A stretch of DNA of 64,000 bases, from assembly GCA_947175015.1 (NCBI GenBank), contig CAMWLE010000007.1, positions 1-64,000 of the forward strand, in the 5' to 3' direction. Below are positions 33,462 to 42,938 of the stretch, piece after piece (the first letter of the stretch is position 1; each line of letters starts with the position of its first letter). A program made the translations under genes and the position numbers. Source of the stretch: an uncultured bacterium. GTDB taxonomy: Bacteria > Bacillota > Clostridia > Lachnospirales > Lachnospiraceae. The notes below the pieces were generated by a model. The model was not told where the DNA came from. It saw only the letters and a program-made list of their open reading frames with translations, and searched no databases.

Positions 33462-34847
33462 ATGAAACTGGTAGGGAAAAATGCAGTTATGTCGCAGGTT
33501 GCTGAGGGAGAAGTCACCGGACGCGAAATGTTCGGACATGCCATAGCAGGATTTGGGCAGAATCTTATCTTTGGTCTATGGAGCAGCTATATGCTGGTAT
33601 TTTATACCGACATTTTTGGTATTTCAGCCGGAGCCGCCAGTATTATCATGCTGCTGACCAGAATATGGGATGGCGTGAATGACCCCATGATGGGAACCAT
33701 TGCAGACCACACACGAACAAAATGGGGGCGCTACCGGCCATGGCTTTTATTTATGTCACCGATCATTGTGATTTTTCTGGTCTTGAACTTTAGCACACCC
33801 GATTTGTTACCGGCATTGAAAATTGCCTATGCGGGAGTGACGTATGTAATGATGAGCATGGCGTTTACAGCAGTTGATGTACCGTATTGGACCATGCCGG
33901 CAGCCATGTCCTCTGATGTGCCGAAGCGCTCTAAGATCATTAGTCTTTCCCGCATGTCAACCACCCTGGCTTCAACCATACTTGGAGTGATAGCAATTCC
34001 GCTGATCTCTGTGCTGGGGCAGGGAGATAAAGCGAAAGGATTTATGCTGACTGCACTGACAGTAGGAATTGCCGGAGCCATTTTTTACATCATAGGATTT
34101 GCAAATATCCGGGAGCATGTTCAGCCAGTCCCCAATCAGAAAATCACTTTGAAAAGTTCGGCAAAGGCAATTGCACAGAATAAACCATTGCTGCTGCTGT
34201 TGAGCTGTGGACTGATTGGCAATATCGGAATAATGCTGAAACAGGGAATGGTGATTTATTATGTGAAAGACTGTATCGGTTCTGAGAGCCTGATTCCGAT
34301 ATTCAGTCTGCTGTTTCTTCCCGGAATGGTGATTGGCCTGATGATTGCGCCATCGTTTGCCAAAAGGTTTGATTCCAAATCAGTATTCATCGGCGCAAAA
34401 GTGTTTGGGATTATGGTGGATATTATCTTTTTCTTTGCCGGATTTCAAAATGTCTTGCTGGCAATGGTTTTATATGCGCTTACAAGCATTCCTCTTGGAA
34501 TGTCCACCGTAGTATCCTCCACAATGCTGACAAATACCATTGAATACGCAGAGTGGAAATTTGGAAACCGGCAAGAAGGGTTGATTAGTTCTACGCAGAC
34601 ATTGTCAGCGAAAATCGGCATGGCATTAAGCGCCGGTGTAACGGGAATCGTTCTGGAAGTTGCAGGTTATGTGCCAAACCAGGTGACAAGCAGGACACAG
34701 GGCATGATACATGGCGCCTTTACATTGTTTGCTGCTGTACTGGGAATCATTTCTCTGGTGCCAATGCTGTTTAACAGTTTTACAGACAAAGAACATAAAA
34801 AAATCGTCAAAGAATTAGAGGAGCGTAGAAAACAGGTAGAAACATAA
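33462..34847 (+). CDS. GPH-family sugar:cation symporter (MFS)
   Basis: 461 residues with ~12 hydrophobic membrane segments. The family signature is DGVNDPMMGTIADHTRTKWG, continuing RYRPWLLF (about 69-96), which matches the glycoside-pentoside-hexuronide:cation symporters (LacS, XylP, UidB type). A second landmark is EWKFGNRQEGLISS (about 364-377). It imports a glycoside with Na+ or H+. It is 13 bp upstream of the GH2 gene and surely co-transcribed, so it presumably takes up that enzyme's substrate. The ribosome-binding site is AAAGGAGGAAG. Confidence 0.93.
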   Translation: MKLVGKNAVMSQVAEGEVTGREMFGHAIAGFGQNLIFGLWSSYMLVFYTDIFGISAGAASIIMLLTRIWDGVNDPMMGTIADHTRTKWGRYRPWLLFMSPIIVIFLVLNFSTPDLLPALKIAYAGVTYVMMSMAFTAVDVPYWTMPAAMSSDVPKRSKIISLSRMSTTLASTILGVIAIPLISVLGQGDKAKGFMLTALTVGIAGAIFYIIGFANIREHVQPVPNQKITLKSSAKAIAQNKPLLLLLSCGLIGNIGIMLKQGMVIYYVKDCIGSESLIPIFSLLFLPGMVIGLMIAPSFAKRFDSKSVFIGAKVFGIMVDIIFFFAGFQNVLLAMVLYALTSIPLGMSTVVSSTMLTNTIEYAEWKFGNRQEGLISSTQTLSAKIGMALSAGVTGIVLEVAGYVPNQVTSRTQGMIHGAFTLFAAVLGIISLVPMLFNSFTDKEHKKIVKELEERRKQVET

Positions 34848-34860
34848 CAAGGAGGAAGCT

Positions 34861-37335
34861 ATGAGAGCCAAGAAGAATTTTGACAAAGACTGGATGTATA
34901 TTATTGATGAAATCGGACCAATTCCAAAGACATATGCAAAGAGCGGGGTGCTTGCGGGAATTACAAATGCGGTAGACGGAGAACGGTTTGAACCCTTTGC
35001 AGGCGCGGGAAATATGCTAAGGGCCCTGAAGGATATTCTGCCTGTCGGAGAGGAAGTCAAGGATGATATAGACGCAGGCAGTATGTTGATGGGAAAGCTT
35101 CCAGAGACAGCCAAGACAATAGAAAACTGGAAGAAAGTAAACCTTCCGCATGATTTCCGAGTGGAAATCGGCGTCACGGATGATACAGCAGACTGGGCGC
35201 AGGGATATATTCCAGACGGTATTGCATATTACCGCAAGACCTTTCAGATTCCCAGAAGTGTATTGGGCAAACGGGTTGTACTGGAATTTGATGGCGTGAT
35301 GCGCAATGCTTCTTTCTGGTACAATGGATGTTTTATCGGAGATCACTATTCGGGATACACAGGGTTTCAGTTTGATGTGACGGAGCTTACAAAATATGGA
35401 GTTGAGGAAGGAGACAATGTCATTTTAGTCCGCTGTGATACAACAAACGGAAGCGAAGGCTGGTGGTATGAAGGCGGCGGTATCTACCGTCACACATGGC
35501 TGACAATTTACGAAAACATTCATGTTGACCGTTGGGGCTTGTTTGTAAGACCTGTTGTAACAGGTAAAGATGCCGTTCTGGAAATCGAGATAACGGTCTG
35601 CAACGAAACGTCTGCCGAGGTACAATACAGCACACGCACAACCATTATAGATCCTGACGGGCAGGAAATGGGACAGACAAAGACAACAGGACGGCTTCCT
35701 GTATACGGAAAAAACGTTCAATACTGCCAGAGGGAGGTGGCAGATGCCAGGCTTTGGAGCTGCGCAAACCCATGCCTTTATACAGCAATTACAGAAATCT
35801 TTGTAGAAGATAAGCTGATGGATTGCTATAAGACCACCTTTGGAATCCGCAGTATTGAATATACCTCTGAGGGACTGCTGTTAAATGGTGTGAAAACGCC
35901 CTTGTACGGAACCTGTTTTCATCAGGATTTTGCCGGCGTGGGGGCAGCGATACCAGATGCGATTCAGAATTATAAGATTCAGAAAATCCGGGAAGTTGGA
36001 TTCAATGCCTTTCGCTCTTCACACAATCCCGCGACGCTGGAACTGTTGGATGCCTGTGATCAAATGGGAGTTCTGGTAATGAATGAAAACAGAATTATAG
36101 AGACAAGCAGACATCGACTGGAAGACTTGGAGGAATTAATCAAAAGCTCCAGAAATCATCCCTGTGTATTTGCATGGAGTATGTCCAATGAGGAGATTTT
36201 TGCGGGAAGCTACCAGGCATTGAGAATTTTGGACAAAATACTTCCCTTTGCAAGAAATCTTGATGACAGCCGTCTGTTCTTGTCTGCAGAGGCATTTTTG
36301 TCCGGGGAAATGGCTGCAAAATATGGCATGGAAATATATGATGTATTTGGCATGAACTATGCAGAATCATCCCTGAACAATAACCAGGTTCAAAACCTGT
36401 CATCCAAATATCCAAAAATGAAATTTTTGAGTACAGAAAGTGCTTCCTGGTATACAACCAGAGGAATTTATGAAGACAACAAAGAACGGGGGCACTGTTC
36501 CAGCTATGGAACCCGGTACGTCATGATGGGCGGGGAAGGCGGACCGCATGCGGGAGGAACCGCACGCCCGTGGCAGACATGGAAATTCTATCAGGACAAC
36601 CCAAAAACGGGAGGATTTTTCATCTGGACAGGATTTGATTACAGAGGGGAAACGACTCCGTTGAAAGAATATCAGGTATGCTCTAATTTTGGTATTATGG
36701 ATACATGTGGTTTTCCTAAAGATGACTGTTATTATTACGAAGCACGTATGAAAGAGGCTCCGCTGATTCACATTATGCCTCACTGGTCATGGAAAAAGGA
36801 AGGCGAGAAGAAGACAGTGCGTTTATATACAAACTGTGATGAAGCCGATTTAATTTTGAATGGAACCTCATTGGGCAGAAAGCCGTTGGAAGGCGATTGG
36901 ATTGAGTATGAAGTTCCATTTCAGGCAGGTGAATTGATGGCAGTCGGGTACCGCAATGGAAAACAAGCTGCAGTAGATGTCCGGAAAACGGCAGGGAAAG
37001 CAGCGGCAATCTGCATGAATACAAACAGGCAGATGATTCAGGCAGACGGAGCGGATGTTGCCTGCATAAAGGTATCCATTGTAGATAATAACGGAATCCT
37101 CGTGCCGGATGCGGATAATAATGTCACCTTTAATGTCACAGGCGCAGGCACTTTACTGGGACTTGGAAATGGCGATCCGGGATGCAGGGAAAATGACAAA
37201 GCTTCCAGCAGGCACGCTTTCTCCGGGCTGCTTCTGGCACTTGTCCAATCTAACGGAGAGTGCGGGGAAATTAAAGTCCATGCGTTCTCGCCGGAATTAG
37301 AAGAATGCGAGATTGTCATAAAAACACGGGGATAA
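34861..37335 (+). CDS. Glycoside hydrolase family 2 (beta-galactosidase/glucuronidase type)
   Basis: 824 residues. The N-terminal jelly-roll sugar-binding domain is about 75-220 (GIAYYRKTFQIP, then GGGIYRHTWL). An immunoglobulin-like domain (about 225-325), the TIM barrel (about 330-640) and C-terminal beta domains follow, with a Big-type domain near 715-820. Candidate catalytic residues are Glu444 in WSMSNEE (acid/base) and Glu526 in LSTESAS (nucleophile). There is no signal peptide, so it is cytoplasmic and acts on what the adjacent symporter imports. The first ~70 residues are an unusual extension. Specificity (galactoside, glucuronide or other) is not readable. The ribosome-binding site is AAGGAGG. 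Confidence 0.92.
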   Translation: MRAKKNFDKDWMYIIDEIGPIPKTYAKSGVLAGITNAVDGERFEPFAGAGNMLRALKDILPVGEEVKDDIDAGSMLMGKLPETAKTIENWKKVNLPHDFRVEIGVTDDTADWAQGYIPDGIAYYRKTFQIPRSVLGKRVVLEFDGVMRNASFWYNGCFIGDHYSGYTGFQFDVTELTKYGVEEGDNVILVRCDTTNGSEGWWYEGGGIYRHTWLTIYENIHVDRWGLFVRPVVTGKDAVLEIEITVCNETSAEVQYSTRTTIIDPDGQEMGQTKTTGRLPVYGKNVQYCQREVADARLWSCANPCLYTAITEIFVEDKLMDCYKTTFGIRSIEYTSEGLLLNGVKTPLYGTCFHQDFAGVGAAIPDAIQNYKIQKIREVGFNAFRSSHNPATLELLDACDQMGVLVMNENRIIETSRHRLEDLEELIKSSRNHPCVFAWSMSNEEIFAGSYQALRILDKILPFARNLDDSRLFLSAEAFLSGEMAAKYGMEIYDVFGMNYAESSLNNNQVQNLSSKYPKMKFLSTESASWYTTRGIYEDNKERGHCSSYGTRYVMMGGEGGPHAGGTARPWQTWKFYQDNPKTGGFFIWTGFDYRGETTPLKEYQVCSNFGIMDTCGFPKDDCYYYEARMKEAPLIHIMPHWSWKKEGEKKTVRLYTNCDEADLILNGTSLGRKPLEGDWIEYEVPFQAGELMAVGYRNGKQAAVDVRKTAGKAAAICMNTNRQMIQADGADVACIKVSIVDNNGILVPDADNNVTFNVTGAGTLLGLGNGDPGCRENDKASSRHAFSGLLLALVQSNGECGEIKVHAFSPELEECEIVIKTRG

Positions 37336-37527
37336 TTTCTTTCAGTGTATTTGAACAGCAGAGCCATAACAGTATGGAAGAACAATAAATATTGTAAAAT
37401 GTTAACGTAGCAAAATATTAATATCCAAAATCGGGGCAGTAAGAGTTGAAAAATATACAATTCCTATTGCCCTAATTTAATATTACTGTTCACGCCGCTG
37501 CTATTTTAAGGGCAGCATACACATAAC

Positions 37528-37556
37528 AAAAAAGCACCTTACAAAATAAGGTACCT
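37528..37556 (-). terminator. Terminator of tRNA-Ser
   Basis: In the minus sense AGGTACCTTA-TTTTG-TAAGGTGCTT is a 10-bp stem with two G-T pairs, followed by a T run. It lies ~40 bp past the tRNA 3' end. Confidence 0.8.
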
Positions 37557-37594
37557 TCACACGCAAATATTATTTGCAATTATTGGCAGCGAAA

Positions 37595-37682
37595 CGGAGA
37601 AGGAGGGATTTGAACCCTCGCGCCGGTCACCCGACCTACACCCTTAGCAGGGGCGCCTCTTCGGCCTCTTGAGTACTTCTCC
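37595..37682 (-). tRNA. tRNA-Ser, anticodon GCU
   Basis: 88 nt including the discriminator G. The acceptor stem is GGAGAAG/CTTCTCC. The D arm contains CTCAAGAGGC, the anticodon loop is CTGCTAA (anticodon at 37646-37648), the variable arm is long as in class II tRNAs, and the T arm is GAGGGTTCAAATCCCTC. CCA is not encoded. It reads AGC/AGU codons. Confidence 0.95.
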
Positions 37683-37737
37683 TCATTCCGAAACTACACC
37701 ACTACCAATATAATGCTTTAACACAAGTACAAAAGTT

Positions 37738-37766
37738 ATTATACTCAAAGTTACCTTCTTTGTCAA
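37738..37766 (-). promoter_or_regulatory. Consensus sigma-A promoter of tRNA-Ser
   Basis: On the minus strand TTGACA, a 17-bp spacer and TATAAT, a perfect match, with a T/A-rich UP-like stretch upstream. It leaves a ~50-nt 5' leader. Confidence 0.92.
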
Positions 37767-38185
37767 TATATTTTTTTATTTAAATTGAAGTTTCTTCAAT
37801 TTTCTTATTTCCCATATTAACTTCCACCCCACTATACGACACTATACAATTACTGGAGAAATTACTTTGGTAAAGCGGAAGGTTGGATTTTGGGATTTTA
37901 CTTTAAAAATGAATTGGGCAGTCAACACCCGACATTTACGCTATTGCATCTTTTTTATCTGCAGACAATACTTCACAATATTGTTTTCGCAATAACTAAC
38001 GCAAACATCGAGTATTGATTATTTCAAAACGAACACACAACTGCGCCAACCCGAAATATACCTCTATTTTACTACTATGCAATCACACTCCATAGCAAAG
38101 AGAGCACTCCTGCCTATCCATTTCGCGCCATATGCAGCAGCAAGTATTGCATAAACACCGCATACGCCTCAATAAAACATCTATA
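37767..38185. other. Gene-free AT-rich stretch between tRNA-Ser promoter and leuS
   Basis: I see no coding frame of substance, no clear terminator for leuS and no repeat here. Confidence 0.5.
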
Positions 38186-40609
38186 TTACTTCACCACTAT
38201 ATTGACAATCCTTCCCTTCACATAAATCTCCTTCACAATTGTTTTATCTGCAATCGCAGCTTTTACGGACGGAATTTCCTTGGCCTTGGCGATAACAGAA
38301 TCATTTTCCTCTTCTAATGCCAGTTCTATTGTTCCCTTCACTTTGCCATTTACCTGAACGGCAATTGTGACAAAGTCTTCGCGAATAGCCTCTTCATCAT
38401 AAACAGGCCACTTCTCATAAGCAATTGTCTCCCGATGACCTAGTATCTGCCATATTTCTTCTCCGGCATGGGGACAAATACAAGAGAACATCTTGACAAA
38501 ACCTTCCGCATACTCCTTTGGACATTTCCCTGCCTTATATGCTGCATTCATAAAAATCATCATCTGACTGATGGCAGTGTTAAATCCAAGCTGTTCAAAA
38601 TCTTCTGTAACCTTCTTAACCGTTTGATGGTACACTTTGGTCAGAGTGTCATCCTGTTCTGCAATAATATTCTCAGGATTGGTCAAAAACGTCCATACAC
38701 GATTAATAAATCTCCTGGCCCCTTCTACACCTTGTGGGCTCCAGGGTTTAGACACCTCCAAAGGCCCCATGAACATTTCATATAGTCTCAACGTATCCGC
38801 GCCGTAATCTCTCACAATATCACTGGGATTCACCACAAATTCCGGGAATCGTTTTCCCATTTTAATGCCGTTCTCACCTAAAATCATTCCCTGGTGCACC
38901 AGTTTCTGAAAAGGTTCTTTTACCGGGGACAATCCCTTATCATACAGGTATCTGTTCCAGATTCTTGAATACATCAAATGGCCCACCGCATGCTCCGGTC
39001 CCCCAATATAGAGATCTACCGGAAGCCAATGCTTCAGCAGTTCTTGATTGGCAAATTCCTCCTGATTATGCGGGTCAATATACCTCATAAAATACCAACT
39101 GGATCCGGCGCTTCCAGGCATAGTAGATGTTTCCCGGACACCCTTTACACCTTCCTTCTCATATTGCTTCCATTCAACTGCGTTTTCCAGTGGCGCTTTC
39201 CCATTTTTCCCTTTATAGTCCTCTAATTCCGGCAGCATAAGCGGCAATTCTCCATCATCCAGCACATGAATATCTCCGTTTTCCATATGCACTACCGGCA
39301 CTGGCTCCCCCCAGTAACGCTGTCTTGCAAATATCCATTCACGGAAATGGTAGTTCACAGTCTTCCTTGCCACACCCTGTTTGACTAATTTTTCTGTAAT
39401 TGCTTCTTTGGCTTCCTCCACAGTAAGTCCGGTAAATTCTTCCGAATTCATCAACTTGCAGCCTTTGCCAAGGTACTCACCCTTTTCAAATGCCTTCTCA
39501 CTTACATCTGCTCCGGCAATTACCTGAACCATCGGTATATTATGCGCTATCGCATATTCAAAGTCACGCTGATCATGAGAAGGTACCGCCATAACCGCAC
39601 CTGTCCCATAACTTGCAAGTACAAAATCACCAATATAGAGAGGGACTTCTTTTCCGTTCACAGGATTCACAGCATAAAGCCCCTTTAATACACACCCTGA
39701 TTTCGTCTTATTCAGCTCTGTGCGATCCATATCATTTTTTTTCAGAGTCTCATCTATATATGCCTGCACTTCTTCAGGATTCTCCACTCTGGGCATCAGG
39801 TCTTTTACAATTTGCCCATCCGGAGCCAGTACCATAAATGTAATACCATAGATGGTTTCAATACATGTGGTGTAAATAGAGAAATTTCCTCCGCCTACAA
39901 TCTGAAAATCAACTTCAACACCCTCTGATCTTCCTATCCAATGTCTCTGGATATCCTTAGTCGATTCCGGCCAGTCGATTTCCTCCAACCCCTCCAGAAG
40001 CTTCTCTGCAAAGGCGGGCTGATTGATTACCCATTGCTTCATGTTTTTGCGAATGACAGGATAACCGCCTCTTTCTGACTTGCCATCAATCACCTCATCA
40101 TTGGACAATACAGTTCCTAATTCTTCGCACCAGTTTACCGGCATATCAATATATTTAGCATATCCGTCCAGATAAAGCTGTTTAAAAATCCATTGCGTCC
40201 ACTTATAAAAATCAGGATCACTGGTAGCAATCATTTTAGACCAGTCATAATCAAATCCCAGTTCTTTTAGTTGAGCAGAAAAAGTCTCTATATTCGCCTG
40301 TGTAAATCCATTGGGATGATTTCCGGTACTAACCGCATATTGTTCCGCCGGAAGGCCAAATGAATCATACCCCATGGGATGTAATACATTATAACCCTGC
40401 ATCCGTTTCATACGTGACATAATATCTGTTGCGGTATATCCCTCCGGATGCCCCGCATGCAGGCCAACCCCTGACGGATATGGAAACATATCCAACACAT
40501 AATATTTGGGTTTACTAAAATCCCATACATCTGTTTTAAAGGTTTCGTTTTCCGCCCAAAATGTCTGCCATTTTTTCTCAATTTCTCTTGGATTATAAAC
40601 TCGTTCCAT
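38186..40609 (-). CDS. leuS: Leucyl-tRNA synthetase
   Basis: 807 residues, the normal bacterial length. It charges tRNA-Leu. The HIGH-like motif is in MFPYPSGVGLHAGHPEGYTA (about 41-60). The CP1 editing domain is about 220-400 (GTGAVMAVPSHDQRDFEYA). The KMSKS position reads GIKMGKRFPEF (about 577-587), so the usual second-Lys-Ser is replaced by GKR, a variant I believe is common in this family of Clostridia. The anticodon-binding and C-terminal domains are complete. No T-box leader is recognisable in the 160-bp upstream gap. The ribosome-binding site is GAGG. Confidence 0.97.
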   Translation of the reverse strand: MERVYNPREIEKKWQTFWAENETFKTDVWDFSKPKYYVLDMFPYPSGVGLHAGHPEGYTATDIMSRMKRMQGYNVLHPMGYDSFGLPAEQYAVSTGNHPNGFTQANIETFSAQLKELGFDYDWSKMIATSDPDFYKWTQWIFKQLYLDGYAKYIDMPVNWCEELGTVLSNDEVIDGKSERGGYPVIRKNMKQWVINQPAFAEKLLEGLEEIDWPESTKDIQRHWIGRSEGVEVDFQIVGGGNFSIYTTCIETIYGITFMVLAPDGQIVKDLMPRVENPEEVQAYIDETLKKNDMDRTELNKTKSGCVLKGLYAVNPVNGKEVPLYIGDFVLASYGTGAVMAVPSHDQRDFEYAIAHNIPMVQVIAGADVSEKAFEKGEYLGKGCKLMNSEEFTGLTVEEAKEAITEKLVKQGVARKTVNYHFREWIFARQRYWGEPVPVVHMENGDIHVLDDGELPLMLPELEDYKGKNGKAPLENAVEWKQYEKEGVKGVRETSTMPGSAGSSWYFMRYIDPHNQEEFANQELLKHWLPVDLYIGGPEHAVGHLMYSRIWNRYLYDKGLSPVKEPFQKLVHQGMILGENGIKMGKRFPEFVVNPSDIVRDYGADTLRLYEMFMGPLEVSKPWSPQGVEGARRFINRVWTFLTNPENIIAEQDDTLTKVYHQTVKKVTEDFEQLGFNTAISQMMIFMNAAYKAGKCPKEYAEGFVKMFSCICPHAGEEIWQILGHRETIAYEKWPVYDEEAIREDFVTIAVQVNGKVKGTIELALEEENDSVIAKAKEIPSVKAAIADKTIVKEIYVKGRIVNIVVK

Positions 40610-40623
40610 ATTTTACCTCATTT

Positions 40624-40688
40624 CTGCGCGGCCATCATTGTTCCAACCTTATAAATCGGATTGGTCTGAGTCCGTGTATACCGCGCAG
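40624..40688 (-). repeat. Inverted repeat in the leuS leader
   Basis: CTGCGCGG (40624-40631) and CCGCGCAG (40681-40688) are perfect 8-bp arms with a ~49-bp gap, directly upstream of the leuS ribosome-binding site. There is no T-box core sequence (GGTGG-ACCGCG). Confidence 0.45.
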
Positions 40689-40773
40689 CCACAAACCCCA
40701 TCCCCAGTCATGTTCAGCTATTTCGTCTGCTGAGTTTCAACAAAAGTAAACTGCCATTTTTCCCTTAATTACC

Positions 40774-41337
40774 TTAAGAAAGAGCTGTTTCTTGACAATA
40801 TTGACGAATCGCTGTCTCATAAAGATCATTGCCCGCCGCGTCCATCACTACTATCACAGGAAAATCCTTTACCTCCAGCCTCCTAATCGCTTCCGTCCCT
40901 AAATCATCATAAGCAATGACTTCAGAAGAAATAATTGCACGAGACAACAATGCTCCTGCGCCGCCGATTGCAGCAAAATACACTGCTCCATTTCGCACAA
41001 TAGCCTCCTTTACTGCTTCACTGCGCTTGCCTTTACCAATCATTCCCTTTAACCCCATATCCAGCAAAACAGGAGCATACTTATCCATACGGCTTGCTGT
41101 GGTTGGTCCCGCAGAGCCAATCGGCCTGCCTGATCTGGCTGGAGAAGGTCCCATGTAATAGATGACATTATTCTCCATATCCAAAGGAAGCTTTTCCTTT
41201 TTCTCCCATGCCTCATACATTCTCTTATGGGCGGCATCTCTGGCAGTATATATTGTTCCTGTCAAGTATACATAATCTCCTGCTTGTAAAGAAGCTGCCG
41301 TATTCTCTGAAAACGGCACCAAAATATGTTTGTCCAT
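40774..41337 (-). CDS. Fumarate hydratase class I, beta subunit
   Basis: 187 residues, the Fumerase_C domain. It corresponds to the C-terminal half of the iron-sulfur fumarases FumA/FumB. YLTGTIYTARDAAHKRMYE (about 26-44) and GPTTASRMDKYAPVLLDMG (about 79-97) are family motifs that shape the substrate site. With the alpha subunit it interconverts fumarate and malate. A beta subunit of a related L(+)-tartrate dehydratase would look similar. The gene follows the alpha gene with an unusual 253-bp gap that holds tandem repeats. The ribosome-binding site is GAGG, in a context nearly identical to that of leuS. Confidence 0.92.
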   Translation of the reverse strand: MDKHILVPFSENTAASLQAGDYVYLTGTIYTARDAAHKRMYEAWEKKEKLPLDMENNVIYYMGPSPARSGRPIGSAGPTTASRMDKYAPVLLDMGLKGMIGKGKRSEAVKEAIVRNGAVYFAAIGGAGALLSRAIISSEVIAYDDLGTEAIRRLEVKDFPVIVVMDAAGNDLYETAIRQYCQETALS

Positions 41338-41432
41338 TTTACCTCATTTCTGCACAGCTCTGCTGCACATATTCAAATGCTTCTATTCCGAATCAACGCA
41401 TCTGCCACACACAATATGACCCTTCTTTTCAA

Positions 41433-41528
41433 ATTGCAAATAACAAGGTTTCAAATACTGCAAACAACAAATTTCCTAATACTGCAAACAACAAATTTCC
41501 TAATACTGCGAACAATTAGTTTTATATT
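41433..41528. repeat. 24-bp tandem repeats between the fumarase subunit genes
   Basis: ACTGCAAACAACAAATTTCC plus TAAT occurs as two identical units (41457-41480, 41481-41504), flanked by degenerate copies (41433-41456 and 41505-41528). It lies in the mRNA between the alpha and beta subunits. It has no stable hairpin and no credible coding role; a slippage-prone array is likely. Confidence 0.85.
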
Positions 41529-41590
41529 TCAGTACTGCATACAGTAAGTCCATTCATTTCAATACCACCAACAGCAAGACTTTACATTTC

Positions 41591-42433
41591 CTATAGTATT
41601 CTTATCACATGCCGATTTACATGGCAGCAAATATTGACGGCCACAGGAAGCCCGGCAATGTGTGTGGGATATGTATTTATATTAACTGCCAATGCCGTAG
41701 TTGTACCTCCCAGCCCACCAGGACCAATGCCGGAACGATTTATTTTTTCCAATAATTCTTTTTCCAGTTCTTGTACATAAGGTATTTCCGAATACTGTCC
41801 AACAGAACGAGTCAGCGCTTTCTTAGCCATGAATGCACATTTCTCAAAAGTACCTCCGATTCCCACCCCCACAACCATGGGCGGACAAGCATTCGGCCCC
41901 GCATCTTTCACAGCCGTCAATACAGCATTCTTCACTCCCTCAATGCCATCCGCAGGTTTCAGCATAAATACACGGCTCATATTTTCACTTCCAAAACCTT
42001 TTGGCGCAACTGTAATTTTAACTTTATCTCCCGGTATCATGGAATAATGTACAATGGCAGGCGTGTTATCTTGGGTATTCTCTCGTAAAATAGGATCTTT
42101 CACCACCGATTTGCGGAGAAATCCTTCCGCATACCCCTGACGAACTCCTTCATTGACGGCATCCTCTACAAAACCTCCCTCAAAATGTATATCCTGGCCA
42201 ATTTCCATAAAAACAACTGCCATACCTGTGTCCTGACAAATGGGAATCATGTCTTTGCCCGCTATCTCCATATTCTCACAAAGCTGTTCCAAAATCTGTT
42301 TTCCCAGTGCTGCTTTCTCCGCATCCTTCGCTTTCTGCAAAGCACATTGCATGTCCTCCGACAAAAAGTGATTTGCCTCTATACACATTTCCTTTATTAC
42401 TTCGGTCACTTCACCGACATTCAGTGTTCTCAT
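41591..42433 (-). CDS. Fumarate hydratase class I, alpha subunit
   Basis: 280 residues, the Fumerase domain with the 4Fe-4S cluster. ICQDTGMAVVFMEIG (about 63-77) has the first cluster Cys, NACPPMVVGVGIGGTFE (about 187-203) the second, and AVNICCHVNRHVIRIL at the C-terminus the third region. It hydrates fumarate to malate as a heterodimer with the beta subunit. The separated alpha/beta arrangement is typical of anaerobic Clostridia. The start is ATG at 42433, with AGAGGAGCGGG upstream. Confidence 0.93.
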   Translation of the reverse strand: MRTLNVGEVTEVIKEMCIEANHFLSEDMQCALQKAKDAEKAALGKQILEQLCENMEIAGKDMIPICQDTGMAVVFMEIGQDIHFEGGFVEDAVNEGVRQGYAEGFLRKSVVKDPILRENTQDNTPAIVHYSMIPGDKVKITVAPKGFGSENMSRVFMLKPADGIEGVKNAVLTAVKDAGPNACPPMVVGVGIGGTFEKCAFMAKKALTRSVGQYSEIPYVQELEKELLEKINRSGIGPGGLGGTTTALAVNINTYPTHIAGLPVAVNICCHVNRHVIRIL

Positions 42434-42464
42434 TCCCGCTCCTCTATTCCCTTTCTTCCCGGCA

Positions 42465-42875
42465 TTACTCTGAAATCAACACCCGTACCGCTTCTAATTC
42501 CTCCTGTGAAGGCTTTCCAGGCGTCCAGTTGATGATTTGACCGTCATTTTGATACCTTGGGATCAGATGAATATGAAAATGCGGCACTGTCTGCCCTGCT
42601 GCCTCTCCATTATTTTGCACCACATTCAATCCATCACAATGAAGCTTTTCCACCATCCTGACAGCCATTTTTTTCGCCAAAACGAAAACTTCCGAAGCAG
42701 TCTCCTGCGGCAGTTCATATATATCTTTCGCATGTTCCTTGGGCAAAATCAGTGCATGTCCTTTCGTGGCAGGTCCCAAATCAAGAATCACACGAAAGCT
42801 TTCGTCTTCATATAATGTTTTTGATGGAATTTCCCCACCTGCAATTTTACAAAAAATGCAGTCGCCTTTCTTCAT
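42465..42875 (-). CDS. HIT family protein (nucleotide hydrolase/transferase)
   Basis: 136 residues. The start KKGDCIFCKIAGGEIPSKTL is the zinc-binding HINT-type N-terminus, and the active-site histidine triad is in TVPHFHIHLIPRY (about 95-107). These proteins hydrolyse AMP-lysine or other nucleotide adducts in the cytoplasm. Length and motifs fit the Hit/HinT branch. The ATG at 42875 has GGAGG 8 nt upstream; the frame extends 14 codons upstream without a site. Confidence 0.93.
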   Translation of the reverse strand: MKKGDCIFCKIAGGEIPSKTLYEDESFRVILDLGPATKGHALILPKEHAKDIYELPQETASEVFVLAKKMAVRMVEKLHCDGLNVVQNNGEAAGQTVPHFHIHLIPRYQNDGQIINWTPGKPSQEELEAVRVLISE

Positions 42876-42938
42876 TTCTTTGCCTCCTATTATAAGTTTC
42901 GTATAACCTTTAAGCACATTTACGTCTCCCCTATGTTT

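Noticed and set aside
37336..37594. Attachment-site duplication of tRNA-Ser next to the sugar cassette
   Set aside because: I looked for a second copy of the tRNA 3' end between the GH2 gene and the tRNA and around 32.05 kb and saw none. No integrase gene is present.
40610..40773. T-box leader for leuS
   Set aside because: The gap is short and lacks the T-box core and a specifier hairpin. Only an unrelated 8-bp inverted repeat is present.
41433..41528. CRISPR array
   Set aside because: The 24-bp units are directly abutting without spacers, so it is a simple tandem repeat. No CRISPR array or cas gene is seen in the window.
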